DNA of 64,000 nucleotides from Dendrocalamus latiflorus (GCA_017311315.1 CM029671.1:21388565-21452564); one strand, 5' to 3'; counted from the stretch's first letter, positions 25,502-36,826 are shown. Numbers and translations are program-made. The notes: a model not told the origin generated them from the sequence alone.

Positions 25502-26900
25502 TGTACGCCAGTACGTGGTGGAAAGAGGAAGGTAGGAGGCCGCTTTTGTAGGCGGGGGTAAATTAATGACCGTCCGATATGGCAACGACGACCATGGCAA
25601 TTGGCAATGGAAGTCGTCGTCCGTTTTTGCTAACTAGGTTCGTCGCTTGCTCGCATACGCTGCGCATATATGGCATGCTGAAACTGTAGGGGATTGGTAC
25701 GTATATTGTAAAAAGATAGGGGTTTTGCTACTAAACTGCCTGCAAGCACGTCTTCTACTCTTATCGGTTAGAACTCTCCGTGCAATTTACTCTCGCTAGT
25801 TTTTGGTTTGAGGGGATGACATTGTATGTGAATGGGGTGGTAATGTGCCATAGGGCTTATTCTTTTTGGCTGTAGTTTATGTCTTTTGGTTGAAATTTTT
25901 GAATTTTAGCTGTTTACGGTACAGATTACGGAGAGACAGATACTCACTTACGATTTTGGTTGGTACAGATGTTGGGTTTTTAACGTGTAGATCGTTTAAC
26001 CTGTAGATCCCGTCTTAAAAAAATACTCCATTTGAAAGGTAGATACTATAATAAAAACAAAAAATCGTCAGCTTTTGAGGTAAAAAACATGCTCATAGTA
26101 TTCACGTCCGTATCACCCGAGACTCCATAGTAAACTTCAGCTCAACAAAGGAACAAATCGCAGCAGTGCTGGTCGGTCTAGCTGCCGTGGACGAGCGGTC
26201 GTGCTACGGTACGCATGCCCACGAACTCGTCGATCGCTTCGTGAATTTGGCAGATATGAAAAAGACCTTTCGGCCGGGTAAATTAATGTACCGTACGTGC
26301 AAGTAGCATAAGATATATGGCTTGGAGTTTAGCTGGAGGAATGCTTCCATTTGCACCGTTCAGTTCCCACCATCGGCCGGCAGGGCCGCGGAAACCATGG
26401 AAATCAAACGCCGAAGCGGCGATTTTTCTTTGTCATCGTGAAGGCGCAGACGCACTGCGACAACTGACATCACAGTCGAAGAAAGTTAGAAAGCAACATC
26501 GCGAAGACTAATCTGTGACTCCAGCGGCTGTGGGGTAACCACTAACTAAATATATATGGAACTATATTTTCCATGGATGTACCATGCTTAATTACCACGA
26601 GGTCCACGAGCATCCAATTGGCGCTAATCTTCAACAGGAGGCAGCGATTGTTAATGCTCCTCCTTATGCCTAGTAGTCACTAAAACGAATTAGATTTATG
26701 AGATATGCCACGAACATATATAGCATCAAGAACAAAGTAAATGATTACTGTAGAGAACCTAATGGCAGTGATGAACTAATCGCAATAAGAGAAATAGGTT
26801 TGGCAAAGCCAATCGTAAATTCCTTAAGTATGACCTCAAAATAGTATAAGGGATTATCGCTCTCTCACAATCCTCTCAAATCTTCTAGGACCCTCAAATC
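25502..26900. other. CRK B upstream region and intergenic DNA
   Basis: The first part is the 5' flank of CRK B; a block around 25580-25640 (GGCAATTGGCAATG) is repeated near 29640 beside a CRK remnant. 25851-26075 is a MITE-like repeat (family G). The rest shows no supported gene. Confidence 0.4.
25851..26075 (+). repeat. MITE-like repeat, family G (copy 1)
   Basis: Matches five other copies in the window in order: TTTTGGCTGTAGTTTATG, a TTTGAATTTT...CTGTTTA segment, AGATACTCACTTACG, CGTCTTAAAAA and ACTCCATTTGAAAG. The ends are degenerate. Confidence 0.6.
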
Positions 26901-26907
26901 ATTACCA

Positions 26908-28290
26908 TTGTAGCACCTCACATACTAATATGAGATACAACTATGGAACATCATCGCCAAAGTAAAGAATAAAAGTAACAATAGAAATCACAAGGAATTA
27001 AAACTTTAAAAGTACTTTAATAGAGAACTAACGGAAGCTGGAATAAATATTTGAAACATTGGACCAGTCCACTTCTAACCAAATAAAGAACAAATGAAAT
27101 AACAAATAGTGACAAGCCACAATGCTGAAAATTCGAGTGCTCTTACCCATGCATGATGCTATCACTCCACTGGCCTTTTACCTGAGAATGAAAAGAGTGC
27201 TATAATTCCAGGGGAATTTCGGTAATTTCCCAATTGAGAAAAAATAGGTGTGGGACCACCTGTCAGTAGGTCGAATGGAAGAGAAAAGGGGAGGAGACTA
27301 TGTCTCCTCTCGTGCGTGTGCGCTCGGCTTCAGCGTGACCGGTTCTTTGGGACGATCGATTCATATGACGGCGGCGGCGGTACTTGCCTTGAGCACGCTC
27401 GACGGACACACTGCACGAAGGATTTTGAATGTGCAACCACTCAGCTGGTCCTTCAATAGTTGCATGCGAACCTATACGATGGAACGGATGTGCATTAGGT
27501 CTGGCTCAGTTAGAATTGATAACAAACGATGGACAATATGCTTGAAGAGAATCCGTGTGAAACGCTATTCGGCCGCGCGAATCACAGTTCGGCTGCGCGA
27601 ACGGTGTTCGGTCACCGCTGCGGCCACCGGCACCGCCGATCAACGCCACCGCGTGCTGTCACCGACCATGCTGCTGCCTAGCCTGCGCCGCCTTCTGGCC
27701 ACCGCTGCTGAGCCGCACCGCGCCGCCACACCACGCGGCTGCCGGCCGAGTTGCGTCGGCGCCTGGCTACCGCCGCTCGGCTGCGCCGACCCACGCTGCT
27801 ATGCCACACGCGCACGCTGCCACACCCCTGGCCAGTGCCAACGCTTGGCCTCAACGTCGCCTCTGGCCCGCACGTGCGCTTGGCCACACCACCGCCTCCA
27901 GCGCACACCAGCGTTCGGCCACGCCAGCCTAGGCTGCAATTGCTGCTCCTCACCCGCACTCCGATCACTGGCGACGCCGCCATCGCTTGCCTGCCTCCGG
28001 CCTTGCTGGTGCCTCCCGGCGACGCCATGCCCAGGCCAATGCACCTTCGGCCAAGGCACCCAAGAGAGAGAGATGGAGATAGAGGAGATGGGATAGAAAT
28101 GGAGATAGAGATCGAGATAGAGGATGCTTTTGAGGGAATAGAAGTTAGAGCATAAAAAATGGGTGGAAAGAGAAAGGAATTTCATTAACCCCTCATGCCC
28201 CAGCTTACAAGGTAACTAATCCCCCCATATTAAGCTAACTAGGGCAATCAACGTAAATAAAAATTTTGTGATCGCTTTCCCAATTCTAGG
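26908..28290. mobile_element. Non-autonomous retroelement-like sequence related to 5014-6660
   Basis: 26908-27205 aligns with 5014-5300 (shared GTAGCACCTCACATAC, CAAGGAATTAAAACTT, CCTTTTACCTGAGAATG) and 27380-27440 with 6270-6345 (GTACTTGCCTTGAGYACRYT). The GC-rich middle (27600-28030) gives a 282-residue ORF without any domain. Termini were not found; the TRIM at 28297 interrupts the region's right side. Confidence 0.45.
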
Positions 28291-28296
28291 GTGCTT

Positions 28297-28991
28297 GTAA
28301 AGCCCTAGGGTCCAAACCGGTTCAAACCTAACCACATTCTGGATAGGCCACGCACACGTAGCAACCCGCTTGCGCTTTCGTCCTCGCTTCGCACAAAACG
28401 GTTAACCAGGGGCGCTACCATTGGAACTCCTAGGGTTATATGTAAGTGCTTCTCAAGGTAAGCTAGCAAGGTGGGACTAACCCAGAAATTCATGTGCACA
28501 CACACATGGGCCAACATGGGCCGGGGTGTCACATACACCCCCCTTAAAGGACTCGACGTCCTCGTCGGACCAACATACCCACACCGGGGCAAATGATAAG
28601 GATATCCTCTCTTGGCACATGTCCGTACGTTCAGTGCCAGCGCATATGCCATGCCGTGTGTCCGCTACGGGCCCACACGCGCCATGCGTCATATGCCCGC
28701 GCCCATGACCCGCACGCGCCCATGTAACCGCGAGAGTCGGCTCTGATACCATTTGTAACGCCCTAGGGTCCAAACCGGCTCAGACCTAACCACATTCTGG
28801 ATAGGTTACGCACACGTAGCAACCCACTTGCACTTTCGTCCTCGCTTCGCACAAAACGGTTAAACGGGGGTACTACCATTGGAACTCCTATGCTTATATG
28901 CAAGTGCTTCTCAAGGTAAGCTAGTAAGGTGGGACTAACCCAGAAATTCATGTGCACACACACATGGGCCAACATGGGCCGGGGTGTCACA
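28297..28991 (-). mobile_element. Complete TRIM (miniature LTR retrotransposon)
   Basis: Two direct LTRs, 28297-28533 and 28754-28991 (about 238 bp), flank a 220 bp interior. On the minus strand the LTR runs TGTGACACCCCGGCCC...GGGCGTTACA; after a 2 bp gap comes TGGTATCAGAGC (28751-28740), complementary to initiator tRNA-Met, the standard primer-binding site. A purine tract (AAGGGGGGTGTA) precedes the other LTR. Flanks GTGCT (28292-28296) and ATGCT (28992-28996) match in 4 of 5 bases as target-site duplication. There is no gag or pol. By eye the LTRs differ at about 16 sites, many of them C/T or G/A, so the insertion is not recent. Confidence 0.88.
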
Positions 28992-28999
28992 ATGCTACA

Positions 29000-29380
29000 A
29001 CCATATACAAGAATTTAGTACTAAATAATAATTTAGTCTCTAATCCTCTCATGCGTCCTCTACTTTAGATGAGTTGATTTTTAGCTTGAGTTCTCTATGA
29101 CTACACCTCATGGTTTTATATAGTACCCCCTAGTTCTTCTCTTAAGAGACGTATGAATCCTAATCCCATTAAGATTCATATAGGACCCTCAGATCTAGTG
29201 TTAAAGGATAATTTAGTCTCTAATCCTTGTGCATACGCTGTTTTAGATGAGTTGGTTTGTAACTTGAGTTCTCTATAATCATCCCTCGTAACTTTATATA
29301 ATGCTCATTAGTTCTTCTTAAAAAATAGGAATTATAATTCTATTAGAATTCACATAATTAAGAATTATTATACCACATCC
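29000..29380. repeat. Imperfect tandem duplication, about 180 bp unit
   Basis: 29028-29205 and 29208-29345 share the ordered phrases AATAATTTAGTCTCTAATCC, TTTTAGATGAGTTG, CTTGAGTTCTCTAT, TTTTATATA and TTAGTTCTTCTT. The second unit is more diverged at the end. No gene content. Confidence 0.65.
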
Positions 29381-29524
29381 TAGATGTATATGCGTATAAC
29401 GTGTGTGCGTGGGGTGCGTAATTTCAATATCTAGTACGTACTAACCACCCGTGCCATTTGATCCTGACAAGGCCCCATCAGTGTCATTGTCTTCCCGTGC
29501 GTTCACATGCCGCGTGCACTCTTC

Positions 29525-29690
29525 GCAGAAGGAAGACGGCGACGACCACGCCACCACGGAGAGGATGTGGCGAGCCATTGTGCGTGGTGGGTGGTGAGCC
29601 GGTGACTTGACCTTTGGACTCTGACACGGACATGCACATGCTGCAATTGGCAATGCAAGTTGTTGCCCATTTTCCACGCGCGGTTGGCTG
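29525..29690 (-). pseudogene. 5' remnant of a CRK gene (start codon and proximal promoter)
   Basis: On the minus strand, ATG at 29578 starts MARHILSVVAW, which aligns with the CRK B start (MASHLILSMAIV). Upstream, CACGCACAATGGCT and TGGCAATGCAAGTTG match the CRK B flank (25501-25640). Similarity is lost after roughly 15 codons. The piece faces away from CRK C, 0.5 kb to the right, so it looks like the stump of a divergent CRK copy. Confidence 0.55.
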
Positions 29691-29746
29691 AACTGTACCA
29701 TAGTGGCATGGCATAGACTTTATCGTAGACATATAGACATAGAGTG

Positions 29747-29945
29747 AATTCTTTTGGCTGATAGTTTATAGTTAAAATGTTTAAATTTTGACTGTTTATG
29801 AGAAGTAGTACGTACAGAAAAATAGTCGCATATATTTTTGACCGATTCAGCTAAATTCAATACACTTTTTACTACAATCCTTTTATTAACTTTGTTTTTA
29901 AAAAATGCACCGTTTATAAGCCAAAATTGCAATTTGTGTAGGCGG
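29747..29945 (+). repeat. MITE-like repeat, family G (copy 2)
   Basis: Shares TTTTGGCTGATAGTTTATAG, TTGACTGTTTATG, GACCGATTCAGCT and CACCGTTTATAAG-type segments with the other family G copies. It lies about 160 bp upstream of the CRK C start and could contribute promoter sequence. Confidence 0.6.
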
Positions 29946-30106
29946 CCGGGAATTTTTGACTCGTGAAGGTTGCCACTTGCGCACTCACTCGTGGAAAAAT
30001 GGCACATGATGCGTTGTACTGCCGTCGTCGCCGGGGCTATCTAGCCGTTGTTGATCGTGTCGTGCCAAATTAAGAAAAGTAAGTCTCTCCCTTCTCTGCT
30101 GCAGCG

Positions 30107-33100
30107 ATGCTTGCCGGCTATGCCATCCTCGCCATTATCGTTGTCCTCGTGCTGCCGCCGGCCAGTCCGTATCCCTACGCTACCTGCGACACCAACAGCA
30201 CCTACGCGGCCAACAGCACTTTCCAAGCGAACCTGAACCGCCTCGCCGCGGCACTCCCCGTCAATGCCTCCGCCACGCCGGCCGGCTTCGCCACCGCCAC
30301 CGTGGGTACGTCCCCCGACCAGGTCTACGCGCTGGCGCTCTGCCGTGGCGACGCGAGCGCCGCCTCCTGCAGCGCTTGCGTGGCGGCAGCGTTCCCTGAC
30401 GCGCAACAAGACTGCCCCGACAACAAGGACGTCACCATGTACGGGGATGCCTGTCTCCTTCGCTTCTCCGGCCAGCAGTTCTTGGACTTCCTCAGGGCGG
30501 ACCAATGGCAGGACCCGGAAATCATGTATGGGCTATCCATTTCTTTCAATTGCAAAGACATCTCCTAGAATAATGCTATCGAAACTAATGAACTTGTTAC
30601 AAAATAGTTATCAAATTAATACGGCTTTTGGGAGGGTCATGGTCCCGGATGCCTGGTTCAGCGCTGCCGTCACAGCGATCCTCACCACCATGGTCAACCA
30701 CTCACTGACCGCGGCGAGCAACTCGACCAAGAAGTACTTCGCCACGGGTGAGGAGGACTTCGACCCTAAGATTTACGGGCTCGCGCAGTGCGTGCCGGAC
30801 ATGACGCCGGCGCAGTGCCAGGCCTGCCTTGGTACCCTCCTCACGGTTGTAACAACGCAGTACTTGGGCGAGAAGCGTCGGTGGATCAGAGCTCTTGCGC
30901 CATGGTGCTACCTGATGTATAGTGCGCGGCCGTTCTACGAGGGCCGGGCAATGTTGAAGCTTCCAGCGCCACCAGCACCGGCAGTTGTGCCTCGATTTGT
31001 TACTCCAGAGTCGGGAGGAGGTAGGGCACTCGACTCTTGTTTTTCGTGAACTAAATAGTAACTGCTAACCAAGAGCCGGCCACCGGGTAATGGGTGAAAT
31101 TTGGTCCAACTCCTGAGTTCTAACAATAACAAAGTTACAAGGTCAAAGCTGTACTACTTGAACTCTTGAAGTTCATGTTTGATGTATGCAGGGAAGAAAA
31201 GGAGTGCAGCAGGAATCCCTGCAGGCGTCGTTTGTTCTGTTCTCTTCGTATTGATTATTTCAGTTTTTGTGTTCATTCGCTTCAGGAGAAGGAATAAGGC
31301 TACCGAGGACGACCACCGTGAGTAGCATCTAGCATGTGATATGTTCAAGAGCTGGAATTTACCCTTTTCTTATATCATTCTTGTCATGGGACACCAGCAT
31401 TGAAGAAAATAACGAGAGCACAATGCACGATTTTTGACCTGCCTGCACTGCAAGAGGCAACTGAAAACTTCTCGGAGAAGAATAAGCTCGGAGAAGGTGG
31501 TTTCGGTACTGTATACAAGGTAAGGTGTCAGGCAAGTAGGGAGTGACTATTGCACAGGCGACTGAAATTTTTTTATCTTTCAATCACCTGAAGTTGCACT
31601 CTGAATCACCTAAAATTGCAAGTGTTTTTTTGGAGGGGGCTGCAATTTCAGTTGATTGAGAGTGTAATTTCAGGTCACCTGAAGTTGCACTCTGAATCAC
31701 CTAAAGTTGCAGCTGTTTTTTTTAGGGGGCTGCAATTTCAATTGATTGAGAGTCCAATTTCAGGTGACTGAAATATAAAAAAATTTCAGTCACCTGTGCA
31801 ATAGCAAAACTGAAAACAAATATATCACACCTTCTCTGAAAATAATCTGTTTCAGGGAATACTCTCAGATGGACAAGAAATAGCAGTGAAGAAACTTTTA
31901 GGGACAACCGGGCATGGATTGCATCAGCTACACAATGAGGTGCTGGTATTGGCAGAGCTTCAACACAAGAACCTTGTTAGGTTACAGGGGTTTTGCTCGC
32001 ATCGGGATGACACGCTGCTTGTTTATGAATACATCAAGAACGGGAGCCTCGACAGCTTTCTATTCGGTAATTTCCTCCCCATTCACCTCTCCAGTAACAT
32101 ACCCAGAATCCTCTGGTCAGCAGTTTTTTTTTTTTTGAAATTATGAATCCGCGGGTCAGCTACTCAGCTATCACTGTAAATAAAATTTTGCACTGCTCTA
32201 TTGCGTTTCAGAAGTCCCCAGGACTCTTTTATGCGCTATGCACGAATATATTTGTTAAGTATGGAGTTAGCTGTACTAGATGAGTGTGACGAGAAACATC
32301 ATACATACGAAGTATGTCAAAAGAAAACAAATAAGAATGCAACGAGTGATATATTGTTCTGTATTTACCTTTCAGCACCACCTAATATAAGTTGAACATT
32401 TCGTCGCAATAGATGCCAGCAGGGGGAATGCACTAAATTGGGAGCAACAGTACAACATCATTCTTGGAATTGCCAAGGGAATACTGTATCTTCACGAGGA
32501 CTCAAGCATGAGGATCATCCACCGGGACCTGAAAGCTAACAACATTCTTCTTGATGAGGACATGGAACCGAAAATTGCAGACTTTGGATTGGCAAGGCTG
32601 CTACGAGAAGGTCATACTCATACTAGGACAAGTAGAGCTGTTGGAACACTGTAAGCTCATGCGTATAATAAAACCTTCATACATCGCAGATATTGAATGT
32701 GTGTTTCCAAGCCTAACTGCTCATCCTCTGCAGTGGTTATATGGCACCGGAGTACGCAATAGACGGAAATGTGTCACCTAAGATCGATATTTTCAGCTTT
32801 GGTGTGTTGGTCCTCGAAATTGTAACTAGGAGAAGGAACTGCAGTTCTGATGATCACGACGCCGTGAATCTCCTTAGTGATGTAAGCGCTGATCTTACTC
32901 CATTATGCATCTCTTTTTTGTGCATCATAACATCATATCTGAAAGTATTCTGAATTTAGCCGCAATTAACAAATCTGATGTTAACCCATCTAACAGGTCT
33001 GGAACTGCTGGACAAAAGGGACGATATCACAAATGATGGACCAATCACTCGATGGATACTCTCGAAGCCAAGCACTGCGTTGCATCCACATCGGGCTGCT

Positions 33101-33338
33101 TTGCGTCCAGTCGGACCCTGACGACAGGCCTCACATATCATCTGCCATTTTCATGTTAACCAGGGATAATATGGAGGTTCAGCCACCGGCACAGCCTGCG
33201 TTCTTCTTCGGGAGAGAGTCGACTTTAGCCTCTCCGTCATATGGACAACGTAGCTACGTATATGACCGATCTGATTCCATTTTGGAAGATGACATCACTG
33301 TGAATGGGGTTACAATTACTGAGCCGTATCCTAGATAA
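30107..33338 (+). CDS. CRK C: cysteine-rich (DUF26) receptor-like kinase with an extra ectodomain intron
   Basis: Model: 30107-30525, 30608-31020, 31192-31317, 31398-31519, 31856-32066, 32413-32650, 32734-32881, 32997-33338; 2019 nt, 672 residues. A signal peptide (MLAGYAILAIIVVLVLPPAS) precedes DUF26 motifs CRGDASAASCSAC and CVPDMTPAQCQAC. The transmembrane helix is in exon 31192-31317. The kinase has LGEGGFG, Lys372, HRD (Asp469, in HRDLKANN), DFG (Asp487) and MAPEY; KIDIFSF replaces the usual KSDVFSF. The ectodomain is open only if 82 bp (30526-30607, GT...AG with CTAAT as possible branch site) are removed; otherwise a stop occurs at 30566-30568. Paralogues have no intron there. Alternatively this is a disrupted gene, but the rest of the frame being intact argues for function. 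Confidence 0.85.
30526..30607 (+). other. Putative 82 bp novel intron within the DUF26 exon
   Basis: Starts GTATGGGC, ends AAAATAG, is AT-rich and contains ACTAATG 21 bp before the acceptor. Removal joins ATC-AT to T-TAT in frame and gives EIIYQINTAFGRV before the conserved PDAWFSAAV. Read-through adds YGLSISFNCKDIS and a stop. Confidence 0.6.
31547..31804. mobile_element. Foldback element with internal duplication in CRK C intron
   Basis: The ends are mirror images: CTATTGCACAGGCGACTG at 31547 and CAGTCACCTGTGCAATAG ending 31804. Inside, a unit of about 90 bp (CACCTGAAGTTGCACTCTG ... GGGGGCTGCAATTTCA) occurs twice in tandem, itself partly self-complementary. It lies in the 336 bp intron between the exon with GEGGFG and the exon with the catalytic lysine. 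Confidence 0.8.
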
Positions 33339-33950
33339 GTCATAAGGCGGCGGGCTGTGAGTCTAAAGTCGTAAGTAATATCTGTGAATGGGGTTAGATT
33401 ATTGAGCCGTAATCTGTTACTCCCTTCGATCCAAAAAAAAAAAGTGTCGTCGTAGAATACTTGTAGTCAATATTGTTTTAATCCGTTTTCTTCAACAAAA
33501 GAAATATTGTTTTAACTTTGACCCATACTATCTTCACGAGTACCTTGATTGGCCATATAGAAATTACTTCGTGGATTTCTATAGGTGATTTGACTTGGCA
33601 CAATCTCCAAAATTGTACTTTAACTTTTAATATGTTTTACGATATATTGTTAATAAAATCATAGTCATAGGAAAGTATATTCGAATACAAATCTTATGGT
33701 ACTACTTTTGTATCACTAAATCTATATCGTGCTGATCTAATTGCTGGTCTAATATTACAAAGTTTGAATCTCGTAATACATGGGCGCGCTACAAAAATCA
33801 ACAGAGGGGTGAGTATATTTGTCGAAAAATGATTACATAATACTAACGATTTATTATATTTTACAAATATATTGCAATGCATAATACTGGTCAAAGTTTC
33901 GTTTTACAGATCTTGTCAACATCTAAAACCATACTCCCTCCGGATCGGAC
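33339..33950. other. CRK C 3' flank with degenerate Stowaway-like ends
   Basis: ACTCCCTTCGATCC near 33420 and ACTCCCTCCGGATCGG near 33933 resemble Stowaway termini (CTCCCTCCGTCCC), but both point the same way and no complete element was delimited. No gene seen. Confidence 0.35.
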
Positions 33951-34430
33951 GGGGTATTTTGATTACTAGCAGCATAGGCGCGGCGACACGCCGCGCCAGC
34001 CACCGTGTGCACCGAAGTAAAAGAGACGATAATTCGTGAGGAGTTTTTCAAAAAAAATCGAGGGTACATGCGTATTTTCGAAAAAGTTAAAGGGTTTTTT
34101 CGTAAAAATTGAGGACCCGTATGTAATGAAATGAGGACCCGTACGCAATTTAGAAAACCGCGGGGCGCCATCCTGCAAATTGGAGGGGGTTTTTCAGAAA
34201 AATCCGCCGCAAAAAAAACCCGCCAGGACCTGTTCGCGAGAAAAAGGACCTGTTCGCGAAGAAAAAGGACCTGTACGTAAATTCCGGAAAACAGGAGGAA
34301 AACCCTCCCCTGACCGTACAGGAATCCCCCCGCCACGCGGCGGCCAGCGCGCGCGGGCGGGGGACGTGGCCGAGCGGGGGGGCGGGGAATCCCCCCGCTA
34401 TAATAGGGGGTAGTATATGGCTCATGGCCC
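33950..34430. repeat. Short-motif-rich repeat of unknown class
   Basis: Contains repeated AGGACCTGTTCGCGA / AGGACCTGTACGTAA and GAGGACCCGTA phrases, a GC-rich palindromic GCGCGGCGACACGCCGCGC near 33977, and ends CTATAATAGGGGGTAGTAT. No coding domain in any frame. Probably a transposon-derived repeat; the type is not recognised. Confidence 0.4.
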
Positions 34431-34499
34431 TATTGCATCAGTCTATTGGAGATATAAGATGCAAAGATCAAGGAGGTTACGCCCACGCGATTGGATGAA

Positions 34500-34883
34500 C
34501 CCCTCTCAAGAGTGAAGATGTGAATATTTACTCCTGCTTCCTGGATGGGAAGTTACGTCCACGGGAGGAAATTGATAAGTGGAAAATAGATTTTTGAATA
34601 GAGCTCATATTTTCAAAAAAAAACTATTTTTATTAAAAGAACCCTGGCATTTCTTGTTATTAAGATCAATGTAGATGGTATAGTTCATTCCTCCGAACTT
34701 GTTGAGTACGTTAGTAAGCACGCTCGATATTCTTTTCCTTTATTAGAAGCCAACCTATTAGATTACCTGATCAAGCCTGGAGTATGGGTGCGAATTAGAA
34801 GACCTAATCTACAACATCAATCAGCTAAAGACGCACAAAATGGAGGCAACCTTTTAGACTCTTACATAAAAGATGAAGATTAA
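34500..34883 (+). pseudogene. Unidentified coding-like remnant
   Basis: Two open stretches without start codons. Near 34523 the frame reads VNIYSCFLDGKLRPREEIDK before a stop; 34620-34883 reads INVDGIVHSSELVEYVSKHA, then LLEANLLDYLIKPGVWVRI and a C-terminus SYIKDED. The composition is protein-like rather than simple repeat, but I do not recognise the family. Likely a broken captured gene or retroelement gag piece. Confidence 0.3.
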
Positions 34884-34989
34884 GATTTAGACTCGTCTTT
34901 GTTACTATAGTATTAGCACATATAGGAAACTAGAATTTGATTGTATTGTTTTCGATATTGTATTTTGGGCAAAATTATATAATACTCGT

Positions 34990-36120
34990 ATTATGTCCTA
35001 CATCTTAACCAGTAAGATAACAATTTGTATTTTTGTGATTATTTTTTGATACAATTTTCTGATTTGAATCATTCTTCAAAAAATACTTCACTCAAGTTGT
35101 CCAAATCGTTATCCAATCAACACGAGGAGACGAATTGGGTCAACCTCAACCTAGCCAGTAGTTGTTGCTTGAGTACCTGTGAAAGACCATGTGAAAATCA
35201 CTTTATGTTTGTGATAGGTATTTGGCTTTGTACAAGCCTTGCCGTTGTTATTTGAGTTTGATTTTGAGTAATTGCATATTTACCTGTTGCTTTCTGTTGC
35301 TAGCGGTCCAATAGGCCTTGTAATGGCAGTCTGACCGGCCTCTGATGTTGGGTGGTCTAACCTACATATCTGCCACGGTCATACCAGCCCTTGATGTTGT
35401 TTTGCTAGAGTTAGTCATGGGGTGTCCATGCAAGTGTGGGTCATGGCGTATGTCCATGTATGCGTTTTGCTAATGAAAGTCAAATGCATGTCATTTGTGC
35501 TTGAATCGATTGCTTGTTCTTTGATGTGCAGGTGCTTGATTATTGTTGCTGTCAACGGCAAGACCGAAGCTTGGTGGCCGCATCGTGTTGTGTAAGTCTG
35601 GGTAGAGCAACATCTCAAGTAGAGAAGCACAGAAGAAAGATAAGTATCATGAGGAGGCAAGTGCATATATGTGGTGTGCCAATTGGACTTGTGTGTTTCA
35701 AGTGACAACAGTTCTCAGAGCAGACGTACTATTTTAGATAAAGATTGAAACTTTGGCAATGATCTTCATGATCCATGATTGGAATATGTTCTTGACATCC
35801 TAGGGAGGGTTTGTGCTAAATTTCATTGTATTTAAATTAGTGGTTCGAGAGTTGGCTCTTTTCTTGGATCGTGTGCAGTGGTATTCTGCACTTCTCCTCG
35901 ATGAGCAGTTAGATCGCAAAGAATCGAGCGATCTAATTGGTGGATGGTCAAACCAGTACTTGTGCGGTCCAATCGCCGAGTGGTCAAATCGGGGTCTGGC
36001 AGTTAGACCGCACCCAAGCTAGTATTCACACTTTGGTGAGTTTGTGTTTTCGTTGCGTGTTGTTGATGATACTTGGAAAAAAATTTAAAAAGAGTCATTC
36101 ATCCCTCCCCCTTTGACTCG
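34990..36120. mobile_element. LTR-retrotransposon-derived sequence, copy 3
   Basis: Shares the GGTCTAACC / GGTCAAACC-type phrases and the terminal AGTCATTCATCCCTCCCCC with the two copies in the CRK B intron. No coding domain and no resolved ends. Confidence 0.35.
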
Positions 36121-36668
36121 CTATACCCGATCCTACACCTTGTCTCTACCACCACTGCTTGGATCTAGGCTAGACGAAGGCTCCATTCCAAATAGATTTT
36201 GGCTTCTAACTTCTAACTTTCACAAGATAAAAGCTGTTTGGAACGTGTTGGTTCTTAACGTGTCTTTTTCCTTAAATTGTCCGTGGAGATATAATAGTAT
36301 TTTTTGTCTTTTTTCCCTCTCTTTTTATTTATTTTGTTTAATTGAATGATTCAGAAAAAACTAATAGCCACTACAGTTGCCCGTCAAGCAATTGGGGTGT
36401 ACACAATGACAACGAGTGGTAGAGGCCATTGCAATGGCACCGTTCATTTCACTTTTCAGTTGATTTTTTGTTTCAATTTTTTTAGTAATAACTATTTATC
36501 AAACTAATAAATTATATAAAAAAATCATAAATCGCAGTACAAAAGAACAGCCCAATAGCTTGACATGACTGAAGTCCATCGCTACTTTTGAGATGGTGCA
36601 AGTCCTAATAAGCCATCGACAGCAAGGAGAAAGACAACAAGTTGACGATTACATTTGGCAAAGCACTC

Positions 36669-36826
36669 CCTCCGTTCTCAGAATATGCGTCATTGTTAAC
36701 TTAGCCGACATGCACTTTGACAAATAATAATTTTCAAAATATTTAGTTAGGTAACATGAAAATAATATTATTAGTGGTCAAAGTCAACAACGATAATTAT
36801 TTGAGAACGGAGAGAGAGGGAGAGGT
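36669..36826. mobile_element. Stowaway-like MITE
   Basis: CTCCCTCCGTTCTCAGAATA at the left is mirrored by TTATTTGAGAACGGAGAGAG at the right, about 155 bp apart, the classic Stowaway terminal motif. The interior is AT-rich and non-coding. Confidence 0.8.

Noticed and set aside
27248..28096. 282-codon plus-strand ORF
   Set aside because: Lies in repeat DNA related to 5.0-6.7 kb; composition is Arg/Pro/Ala/Cys-rich in several frames and shows no domain.
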